From: HK1 sp965221725
Lineage (GTDB): Bacteria; Pseudomonadota; Gammaproteobacteria; HK1
DNA: 64,000 bases
Direction of reading: 5' to 3'
NCBI GenBank assembly: GCA_965221725.1
Contig: OZ244909.1
Span: forward strand, 2,294,001-2,358,000
In this document: positions 17,789-25,180 of the stretch, piece after piece
How the letters are laid out: every line of letters starts with the position of its first letter
How positions within the stretch are numbered: position 1 is the first letter of the stretch
Translations under genes and position numbers: made by a program
Notes under the pieces: generated by a model
Databases searched by the model: none
What the model was told of the DNA's origin: nothing
Seen by the model: only the letters and a program-made list of their open reading frames with translations

Positions 17789-18658
17789 ATGCGCTGGCAG
17801 GCCGGTATCGCGGGAGTCCCCGGTTCGGCGCGGTGCGCTGCCCGGTGCGCCGTCATGCTCCTCCTTCTGCTTCCGTTTGCCTCGGTGCCCGTCGCGGCCG
17901 AGACCGGCGTGCGTCTCGACGGTCCCCGCGTACAGGGCGGGCTGTTGCGCGGCCGCGTGCCGCCGGGCTCGACGGTGGAGTACGAGGGCGATGCCGTGCG
18001 GGTATCGGCGGACGGCTGGTTTCTGGTCGGTTTCGGGCGCGACGCCCCGCCCGAAGCTGCGCTTGTGGTGATCTACCCGAACGGGCAGAGCGAGCGGCAG
18101 GTGCTCGAAGTCGAACGACGCGAATACGACATCCAGCGCATCGACGGTCTGCCTCCGAGCAAGGTGACCCCGAGCGAGGAGGACCTCGCACGCATCCGCA
18201 AGGAAGTGCGGATCGTCAAGCAGGCCCGCAAGATCGACGACTTCCGCACCGACTTCCTCAGCGGTTTCCAGTGGCCCGTCAAGGGGATCATCAGCGGGGT
18301 CTACGGTTCGCAGCGCATCCTCAACGGCGAGCCGCGACGGCCGCACTTCGGCATCGACATCGCAGCGCCGAAGGGCACGCAGGTGGTTGCCCCGGCCGAC
18401 GGCGTGGTCACCCTCGTGCACCCGGACATGTACTTCTCCGGCGGCACGATGATCGTCGACCACGGCCACGGGCTGTCGTCGGCCTTTCTGCACCTTTCGC
18501 GGATCCTGGTCGACAAGGGCGAGCGAGTGATGCAGGGGCAGGTCATTGCCGAGGTCGGCTCCACCGGCCGCTCCACCGGCCCGCATCTCGATTGGCGGAT
18601 CAACCTCTTCGGCCGACGTCTCGATCCGTCGCTGCTGGTGGGCCCGATGCCGAAATAG
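17789..18658 (+). CDS. Secreted M23 family metallopeptidase
   Basis: A peptidoglycan-hydrolase-like LytM protein of 289 residues when started at the ATG at 17789. Residues 22-35 (VMLLLLLPFASVPVAAE) form the signal peptide core. The C-terminal peptidase domain shows HFGIDIAAPKGTQVVAPADG near residue 190, then MIVDHGHGLSSAFLHLS and TGPHLDWRINLFG. The usual second HxH zinc motif reads HLD here, as in one recognised subgroup, so zinc binding may differ. A charged region near residues 110-150 links it to an N-terminal beta-rich domain. The open frame extends upstream to 17492, but that stretch is arginine-rich and not protein-like. Confidence 0.85.
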   Translation: MRWQAGIAGVPGSARCAARCAVMLLLLLPFASVPVAAETGVRLDGPRVQGGLLRGRVPPGSTVEYEGDAVRVSADGWFLVGFGRDAPPEAALVVIYPNGQSERQVLEVERREYDIQRIDGLPPSKVTPSEEDLARIRKEVRIVKQARKIDDFRTDFLSGFQWPVKGIISGVYGSQRILNGEPRRPHFGIDIAAPKGTQVVAPADGVVTLVHPDMYFSGGTMIVDHGHGLSSAFLHLSRILVDKGERVMQGQVIAEVGSTGRSTGPHLDWRINLFGRRLDPSLLVGPMPK

Positions 18659-18728
18659 ACGATCGGGTGACGCCGGGGCCGACCACCGACAGGTGGGCGC
18701 CGAAGGATCAGGGGCCAATGTACCAACC

Positions 18729-18784
18729 GGGATGACGGCGGCGGGATGACGGCGGCGGGATGACGACGGCGGGATGACGACGGT
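18729..18784 (+). repeat. 14-bp tandem repeat, four copies
   Basis: Unit GGGATGACGGCGGC is repeated at 18729, 18743, 18757 and 18771 with one or two changes in the later copies. It lies between the M23 peptidase and tatD genes and is probably non-coding. Confidence 0.85.
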
Positions 18785-18866
18785 GCATGGTGCCGACCAC
18801 GGGCCCGGTATCTTCCCCAACAGCGCCGAGACGGAATTCGATCAACCCGCGCCCCGGAGTGTTGAC

Positions 18867-19664
18867 GTGGAACTCATCGACATCGGCGCGAACCTCGGCC
18901 ACGAATCGTTCGATCACGACCGTGAGCAAGTGCTCACTCGCGCCCGTGGGGCCGGCGTGGCGCAAATCGTGGTCACCGGCGCGAGCGAGGCGGGGAGCGT
19001 GGCCGCGCTTGCCGTCGCCCGCACCGCGCCGGGGGTGCTGTACTCCACGGCGGGCGTCCACCCCCACCATGCGCAGGAGTGGCATGGGGGAAGCGCGACC
19101 GCGCTGGAGCGCCTGGCCGCAGAGCCCGAGGTTGTTGCCATCGGGGAGACCGGGCTCGACTTCAACCGTGACTTCTCGCCGCGCTTGGACCAGGAACGGG
19201 CGCTGGAAGCCCACCTGGAGCTCGCAGCGGGGCTCGGAATGCCGGTGTTTCTCCACGAGCGTGATGCCCACGAGCGGTTTCTCGCCATCGTCGCGCGGTG
19301 GCGCGCGCGGCTTTCACGCGCGGTCATCCACTGCTTCACCGGAGACGGAGCCGCGCTCGACGCCTACCTCGACCTCGATCTCCATGTTGGAGTGACAGGC
19401 TGGATCTGCGACGAGCGTCGTGGGCTGCACCTGCGGGAGATCGTCGGCCGGGTGCCGCTCGACCGCCTCATGGTCGAGACCGATGCGCCGTACCTCCTCC
19501 CGCGCGACCTGACGCCGAAGCCGAAGACCCGCCGCAACGAGCCGATGCATCTGCCCCATATCCTGCGGGCGGTAGCTGGCGCGATCGGATGCGAGCCGGA
19601 CGCCCTGGCGCAGTCCACCACCGACACCGCGAGACGGTTCTTCGGGCTGCCGAATCTCGCCTGA
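18867..19664 (+). CDS. tatD: TatD family metal-dependent deoxyribonuclease
   Basis: A 265-residue TIM-barrel hydrolase very close to enterobacterial TatD. Family stretches include LIDIGANLGHESF at the start, STAGVHPHHAQEW, AIGETGLDFNRDFS, VFLHERDAHERF, VIHCFTGDG, GVTGWICDERRG and LMVETDAPYLLPRDLTPKP. It is a 3'-5' exonuclease acting on DNA, implicated in repair. A GTG at 18867 is chosen as start because GGAG lies eight bases upstream and it matches the usual N-terminus; the frame begins earlier at 18774 inside a tandem repeat. Confidence 0.92.
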   Translation: MELIDIGANLGHESFDHDREQVLTRARGAGVAQIVVTGASEAGSVAALAVARTAPGVLYSTAGVHPHHAQEWHGGSATALERLAAEPEVVAIGETGLDFNRDFSPRLDQERALEAHLELAAGLGMPVFLHERDAHERFLAIVARWRARLSRAVIHCFTGDGAALDAYLDLDLHVGVTGWICDERRGLHLREIVGRVPLDRLMVETDAPYLLPRDLTPKPKTRRNEPMHLPHILRAVAGAIGCEPDALAQSTTDTARRFFGLPNLA

Positions 19665-19698
19665 TCCGCGAGCCGGTCGATTCGGTGTCGGCTTCGGT

Positions 19699-19728
19699 GT
19701 TGGCGGCTGTTGGCGGCTGTTGGCGGCT
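19699..19728 (+). repeat. 10-bp tandem repeat, three copies
   Basis: Three perfect copies of GTTGGCGGCT lie between tatD and the aminotransferase gene. No function is apparent. Confidence 0.85.
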
Positions 19729-19859
19729 GGTGCAACATCGGGCGCGGCTATAGACTTCGCCGTCCGGTTCGGGGCCTGGTCCGATGTCCAGCTCAACCGC
19801 CCGCCGGCACGTCGCAGCGGCCCTGCGCTGCGCGAAAATTCCCGAAGGAGGTCGCCCCC

Positions 19860-21251
19860 ATGTCCGCCGCGCTCAACTCCCCTCATGCCCGCGACATCGC
19901 ATCGCTTCTGCATGGAATGACCAACCCCCTGCGCCTGGAGCGGGAGGGACCGCTCATCCTTGAAGAAGGGCGCGGGGTGTACGTCCGGGATCTGGAGGGC
20001 AACGAGTATCTCGAAGGCATGGCGGGCCTGTGGTGCGCATCACTCGGGTTCAGCAACGAACGCCTGATTCAGGCCGCCGTCGCGCAGATGCGCAAGCTGC
20101 CGACCTACCACACGTTCTTCCAGCGTTCGACCGTGCCCACCATCGATCTCGCCGAGCGGTTGCTCGACTGCGCCCCGGTGCCGATGGCGCGAGTGTGGTT
20201 TGCCAACTCGGGCTCCGAGGCGAACGACCACATGTGCAAGTTTGTCTGGTTCTACAACAATGCCCGCGGCAAACCGGAAAAGAAGAAGATCATCGCTCGC
20301 GAGCACGGCTATCATGGGATCGCGGTGTCCTCGGGGTCGCTCACCGGGCTCCCGGCGATGCACAAGGGCTTCGATCTCCCGATCCCGAACATCCTCCACA
20401 CCGGCAGCCACCACTACTACCGGGACGCTCACCCGGGCGAGAGCGAGGAGGCGTTCGCGAGCCGGCGCGCCGAGGAGCTGGAACAGCTCATCCTCGCCGA
20501 GGGTCCGGAGACGGTGGCCGCCTTCGTCGCGGAGCCGGTGCTGGGCGCGGGTGGTGCGGTGATCCCGCCGCGGACCTACTTCGAGAAGATCCAGGCGGTG
20601 CTGGAGAAGCACGACGTGCTGATGGTCGCCGACGAAGTCATCACCGGCTTCTTCCGCACCGGCAACCGTTTCGCGTGCGAGACCTTCGGCATCCGGCCGG
20701 ACATGATGTGCATCGCCAAGCAGCTCTCCTCCGCGTACCTGCCGATCTCCGCCGTCATCCTCAACGAGAAGGTGTACGGACCCATCCGCGAGCTTGCCGG
20801 CCAAAATGGCATCCTCGGCACCGGCTTCACCTACTCCGGCCACCCCGTACCGGCCGCAGTCGCGCTGGAGACGCTGAAGATCTACGACGAGATGGACATC
20901 GGCGCCCACGTGCGCCGGGTCGGCGCCCATGCGCAGGAGCGGCTCGCCGCGCTCGCTGACCACCCGATCGTCGGCGACGCCTCCGGCGTGGGCCTCATGG
21001 GCTCGGTCGAGATCGTCAAGGACAAGGAGACGAAGGAGAGCTTCGACCTCTCCTTCGCCCCGTGGGTGACCGACGCCTGCACCCGGCGCGGGGTGCTGCT
21101 TCGCGCCTGCACCGGGGGCGGCATTCGCATTGCGTTCTGCCCGCCGCTCATCATCGAGGAGCACGAGGTCGACATGCTCTTCGACCGCTGGGAACTCGCG
21201 CTCGACGACACGCTGGAACACGTGCGGGCCGAAGGCCTGATGATCCAATGA
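19860..21251 (+). CDS. Class III PLP-dependent aminotransferase
   Basis: A 463-residue omega-amino-acid or aspartate-family aminotransferase. The PLP domain shows VWFANSGSEANDHMCK near residue 115, EHGYHGIAVSSGSL near 150, MVADEVITGFFRTG near 255 and the PLP lysine in CIAKQLSSAYLPISA near 285. GTGFTYSGHPVPAAVALE follows. These features place it with the pyruvate-dependent transaminases of polyamines, beta-alanine or similar amines; the substrate cannot be fixed. The ATG at 19860 has an excellent AAGGAGGT site. Its last codon overlaps the rhodanese gene start (ATGA), so it heads a five-gene operon of aminotransferase, sulfurtransferase and glutamate-synthase-like enzymes. Confidence 0.9.
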   Translation: MSAALNSPHARDIASLLHGMTNPLRLEREGPLILEEGRGVYVRDLEGNEYLEGMAGLWCASLGFSNERLIQAAVAQMRKLPTYHTFFQRSTVPTIDLAERLLDCAPVPMARVWFANSGSEANDHMCKFVWFYNNARGKPEKKKIIAREHGYHGIAVSSGSLTGLPAMHKGFDLPIPNILHTGSHHYYRDAHPGESEEAFASRRAEELEQLILAEGPETVAAFVAEPVLGAGGAVIPPRTYFEKIQAVLEKHDVLMVADEVITGFFRTGNRFACETFGIRPDMMCIAKQLSSAYLPISAVILNEKVYGPIRELAGQNGILGTGFTYSGHPVPAAVALETLKIYDEMDIGAHVRRVGAHAQERLAALADHPIVGDASGVGLMGSVEIVKDKETKESFDLSFAPWVTDACTRRGVLLRACTGGGIRIAFCPPLIIEEHEVDMLFDRWELALDDTLEHVRAEGLMIQ

Positions 21252-22078
21252 GCACCCGGCTCGCTTCGCTGCTCTGGGACCCGGCCACGCTTGCCGCCCG
21301 TCTCGAAGACGATGACGACGTGCTGGTGCTCGACGTGCGGCGTGGGGAGCGCTACGCGAACGGACACATTCCCGGCGCCCTCAACTTCAGCGTGTACGGC
21401 ATCAACACCTACGACACCGACCCCGCACCACTCGCGTCCTTCACCAGGATGTGGGCGTTCCAGCTCGCGATCGCCGGCATATGTCGCGACGACCTCATCG
21501 TCGTGTGCGGCGAATTCACCGACGAAGCGGCGGCCCGTGCCTTCTGGTTTCTCGAATACCTCGGGCACGAGCGGGTGGTGGTGCTCGACGGAGGCGTGCG
21601 CGCCTGGGCAGCGGCGGGGCAGCCGCTCGTCCACGAAGCCGAGCCGCCGAGTCCGGGCCCCTACCCCTGCGAAGCGGTGGAATCGGTCTGCGCGACCTGG
21701 TCGGATGTCCTTGCCGCCATCGACGATCCGTCAACGGTAATTCTCGACACCCGATCCGACAGAGAGTGGTACGGCGAGGACGCACGCGGGGCCGCTCGCG
21801 CGGGCGCCGTCCCGGGTGCGGTGCACCTCGAATGGGTCCGCAACCTGGACGACAAGGGCCGCATGCTCGACGAGACGGCGCTGCGCGAGCTTTATGCGTC
21901 CGTGGGGATCACCACGCAGACCCCGGTGATCGCGTACTGCAATACCGGTTACCGCTCGGCCCATGCATACCTGGCGCTGCGTCTGCTCGGGCACGCGGAC
22001 GTGCGCAACTACGTCGCGTCCTGGCAGGAGTGGGGAAACCGGCCCGAGTGCCCGATCGAGGTGCTCGGAAGAGATTGA
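21248..22078 (+). CDS. Two-domain sulfurtransferase (rhodanese)
   Basis: A 276-residue tandem rhodanese protein. The first domain (VLDVRRGERYANGHIPGALN) has lost the loop cysteine pattern, as is normal for the structural half. The second has ILDTRSDREWYG and the active loop AYCNTGYRSAHAYLALRLLG near residue 234, with the catalytic Cys. The products of this fold move sulfane sulfur, for example from thiosulfate or 3-mercaptopyruvate. Its start overlaps the aminotransferase stop by ATGA. The pairing suggests that the transaminase makes a keto acid that carries sulfur or that both act on one sulfur- or amine-containing compound; this is inference. Confidence 0.88.
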   Translation: MSTRLASLLWDPATLAARLEDDDDVLVLDVRRGERYANGHIPGALNFSVYGINTYDTDPAPLASFTRMWAFQLAIAGICRDDLIVVCGEFTDEAAARAFWFLEYLGHERVVVLDGGVRAWAAAGQPLVHEAEPPSPGPYPCEAVESVCATWSDVLAAIDDPSTVILDTRSDREWYGEDARGAARAGAVPGAVHLEWVRNLDDKGRMLDETALRELYASVGITTQTPVIAYCNTGYRSAHAYLALRLLGHADVRNYVASWQEWGNRPECPIEVLGRD

Positions 22079-22192
22079 GGTGTGGTCCACCGGCCCCTGC
22101 CGGGGCCCCGGTTGGCCCGGCTGGCGGTCGCGGCACGGCGATGCTCGCGGCTATCGTGCGAGCCAACGAATGCAAGCGCGGGGTGACCGCCC

Positions 22193-23110
22193 ATGTGCGG
22201 AATCGCGGGAATCATGTTCAAGAACGGCGGCGGTGCCGACGCGGCCGGGCGGGCGCTGGTCGACATGCTGGACGGCTGCCAGCATCGCGGCCCCGATTCG
22301 ACCGGCTTCGCCCTCTACGCAGACGCTCTGGAGGACGGGTTGCGCCTGCGCTTCTTCGTCGGCGAGGGGGAGGAGGCGGAGGCGGAGGCGGCGGTCGCCC
22401 GCATCGGGGAGGCGCTTGCCAGGCACGGGGCCCGCATCGTCGAGGACGAGCGGGTGGGCAGCAACTACCGGGTCCGGGTGAGCTTCGGCGGCGACATCCG
22501 CAAGCTCGCCTATGATGTCGAGCACGCCGCGAAGGTGATCTCGATCGGTTCGAGCCTGGAGATCGTCAAGGATGTGGGCGGCGCGCACGAGGTGGACGAC
22601 CACTACGGCGTGAGCGGCTTCCACGGCACCCACGGGCTCGGGCACGTGCGCCTCGCCACCGAATCCGCGGTGGAGCCCGAGGCGGCGCATCCGTTCTGGG
22701 CCACCGGTTTCGCCGATGTCGCGATCGTGCACAACGGGCAGATCACGAACTACTGGAAGATGCGCCGGCGCCTGGAGCAGCGCGGCTACGCGTTCACCAC
22801 CGACAACGACAGCGAGCTGATCGCGGTCTACCTCGCCGACAAGCTCTCGCAGGGCATTGCGTTGAAGGATGCGCTGGCCACCTCGATCGATGACCTCGAC
22901 GGCACCTTCTCCTTCCTCGTCTCGACCCGGGACGAGATCGGCTACGCGAAGGATCGGCTCGCGGTGAAGCCGATGATCATGTACGAGACCGACGAACTGG
23001 TGGCAGTCGCCTCCGAGGAGGTGTCGCTCAACCGGCTCTTTCCGGGGCAGGCCCTGAACACCCGGGAGCCGCCGCCGGGGACCTGCGCCACATGGTCACG
23101 ATCGATCTAG
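22193..23110 (+). CDS. Class II glutamine amidotransferase, GlxB-like
   Basis: A 305-residue Ntn-type glutaminase. MCGIAGIM at the start gives the N-terminal nucleophile Cys2 after removal of Met. DGCQHRGPDSTGFALY, GLGHVRLATES, AIVHNGQITNY and TDNDSELIAVYLADKL follow, all glutamine-binding elements of glutamate-synthase and amidophosphoribosyl-transferase N-terminal domains. Here the glutaminase is a free subunit, as in GlxB or the N-methylglutamate synthase MgsA. It would hydrolyse glutamine and pass ammonia to the synthase subunit encoded next, whose ATG lies 19 bases before this gene ends. Confidence 0.9.
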   Translation: MCGIAGIMFKNGGGADAAGRALVDMLDGCQHRGPDSTGFALYADALEDGLRLRFFVGEGEEAEAEAAVARIGEALARHGARIVEDERVGSNYRVRVSFGGDIRKLAYDVEHAAKVISIGSSLEIVKDVGGAHEVDDHYGVSGFHGTHGLGHVRLATESAVEPEAAHPFWATGFADVAIVHNGQITNYWKMRRRLEQRGYAFTTDNDSELIAVYLADKLSQGIALKDALATSIDDLDGTFSFLVSTRDEIGYAKDRLAVKPMIMYETDELVAVASEEVSLNRLFPGQALNTREPPPGTCATWSRSI

Positions 23111-25050
23111 CCCGGACCCCGGTCCGCGAGGCGAACGAGCGCATCCGCCGTTACGGTGCCGACGGCACCGACATCGAACTCGTCAACCCGGACGCCCGCC
23201 ACCACCTCGGCGTGGGGTTGGTACACCCCGTCAACGTGCGCATCCGCGGCTCGGCCGGCTACTTCTGCGCCGGGCTCACGGACGCCGCGCGCTTCGAGGT
23301 CGACAACAACGTGGGCTGGGGCGTCGGCGACAACATGTACAGCGGTCGGGTGGTGGTGCGCGGCAATGCGGGCGCGATTCCCGGGGTCGCGATCCGCGGG
23401 GCGGAGATCGTCATCCACGGCAACATGGGGTCGCGGGCGGGGCAGGTGATGAAGGCGGGGACGTTGGCCTGCGCGGGCAACGCCAACTTCATGGCCGGGT
23501 ACATGATGTACGGCGGGCGCATCATCATTCTGGGCGACTCCGGCGAGAAGGTCGGAGAGGACATGACCGGCGGGCACATCTTCGTCGGCGGCAAGGTGCA
23601 GGAGCTGGGCTCCGACGCCGAGCAGGTCGACCTCGAAGACGACGAAGACGACGACCTCCGTGCCTTCCTCGACCGCTACGAGCTGCGTTTCACCGGCACC
23701 TTCAAGAAGATCGCCAACGCGGGCCGGAAGCTGCGCTACGCGACGAGCGAGCGCCAGATGCGCAGCATCCCCTTCTTCACCTTCTCGGGCGCATCGCAGT
23801 ACTGGAACCCGAAGATCCAGGAAGACATCCATATCAAGTCGCAGATCGGGCGCTACCGGATCCGCGGCTACGGCGGTGCGCGCCCCCTCCCGCACCTCGC
23901 CGACCTCGGGTTCCGGCGCGATGTCTCGCGGGCCGGCGAGGATGCGGACGTGGTCTCGAAGGTCGCTCTCAAGACCGAGATCGGCGGCCTGAACGGTGCC
24001 AACCCGCTCAAGCTCTCGATGCCGGTAATGATCGCGCCGATGAGCTACGGGGCGCTGAGCGCCTCGACCAAGCGCGCGATCGGCCTTGCCTCGACGCTCT
24101 CCGGCATCGCCGAGAACACCGGCGAGGGCGGAATGAGCGATGCGCAGCGCGGGGCCGCGAGCCAGCTCATCTTCCAGATGCTCGGAGGGCGGCTCGGCTG
24201 GAACATCCACGACATGAACCGTGCCGACGGGCTGGAGATCTACATCTCCCAGGGTGCGAAGCCGGGCCTGGGCGGCCAGCTCATGGCGAAGAAGGTCACC
24301 CACGAACTCGCCCGCATCCGCGGCATTCCCCACGGCATCGATCTCCGCTCGCCCTCGCGTCACCCCGACATCCTGGGCGGTGACGACCTCCTCATCAAGG
24401 TCGAGGAGATGCGCGAGGCGACCGGGTACCGCCTGCCGGTGAGCGTCAAGCTCGGGGCGGGGCGGGTGAGCGACGATGTGAAGATTGCGGTCAAGGACGG
24501 TTTCGACTTCATCGAGCTCGACGGGATGCAGGGCTCGACCGGCGCGGGCAGCGCGGAGGTGATCGACTACGTGGGGGTGCCGACGCTGTCCGCCATCATC
24601 GAGGCGGTCGGCGCGCTGGAGGAGATCGAGCGGCGCCGGGACATCGAGCTCGTGCTGATGGGCGGGATTCGGGACGGAGTGGACGCGGTGAAGGCGCTGT
24701 GTCTCGGGGCGGACGCGGTGGCGTTCGGCACCTCGGCCATCATCGCGGGCGGATGCATCGCGTGCATGCAATGCCACGTCGGGCAGTGCGTGACCGGCAT
24801 CGCGACGCAGGACCCCGAGCACGAGAGCCGCTACGACCCGGAGGCCGAGTCGCACAATATCCACCGGTTCCTCGAAGGGGTGCGCTGGCAGATCGCGGCG
24901 CTCACCCATGCGCTCGGGTACTCCGACTTCCGCGCGCTGAGTCGCGACGACCTGGTCGCGCTCACTCCGGAAGCGGCCGAGATCACCGGCCTGCCCTACC
25001 AGCCGGGGTTGCGGGCAAAGACGCCGGAGCTGCGGGTGAGTCTGGGCTGA
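23092..25050 (+). CDS. GXGXG domain fused to FMN glutamate synthase (GlxC-GlxD type)
   Basis: A 652-residue protein combining two parts that are separate in GlxBCD systems. Residues about 40-185 form the right-handed GXGXG beta-helix (GWGVGDNMYSGRVVVRG, YMMYGGRIIILGDSG). Residues about 225-640 form the FMN-binding glutamate-synthase barrel, with MIAPMSYGALSASTKRAI, ENTGEGGMS, ISQGAKPGLGGQL and DGMQGSTGAG. CIACMQCHVGQCVTG near residue 555 supplies iron-sulfur cysteines. It would form an amino acid from a 2-keto acid or an amine with ammonia from the upstream glutaminase. It overlaps that gene by 19 bases. The true acceptor may be other than 2-oxoglutarate. Confidence 0.88.
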   Translation: MVTIDLARTPVREANERIRRYGADGTDIELVNPDARHHLGVGLVHPVNVRIRGSAGYFCAGLTDAARFEVDNNVGWGVGDNMYSGRVVVRGNAGAIPGVAIRGAEIVIHGNMGSRAGQVMKAGTLACAGNANFMAGYMMYGGRIIILGDSGEKVGEDMTGGHIFVGGKVQELGSDAEQVDLEDDEDDDLRAFLDRYELRFTGTFKKIANAGRKLRYATSERQMRSIPFFTFSGASQYWNPKIQEDIHIKSQIGRYRIRGYGGARPLPHLADLGFRRDVSRAGEDADVVSKVALKTEIGGLNGANPLKLSMPVMIAPMSYGALSASTKRAIGLASTLSGIAENTGEGGMSDAQRGAASQLIFQMLGGRLGWNIHDMNRADGLEIYISQGAKPGLGGQLMAKKVTHELARIRGIPHGIDLRSPSRHPDILGGDDLLIKVEEMREATGYRLPVSVKLGAGRVSDDVKIAVKDGFDFIELDGMQGSTGAGSAEVIDYVGVPTLSAIIEAVGALEEIERRRDIELVLMGGIRDGVDAVKALCLGADAVAFGTSAIIAGGCIACMQCHVGQCVTGIATQDPEHESRYDPEAESHNIHRFLEGVRWQIAALTHALGYSDFRALSRDDLVALTPEAAEITGLPYQPGLRAKTPELRVSLG

Positions 25051-25180
25051 TGGCGGCTCGCCGCTTCCCGCCGGCGCCCCGGGAGGCCACCACGCGGTGC
25101 GGTGCCCGCCTGATTTCGACCTCCGGAGCGTCCATTCGTGGCGATCTCGGGCATGTGTTCCGACCTGGCGGGAACTCTTG

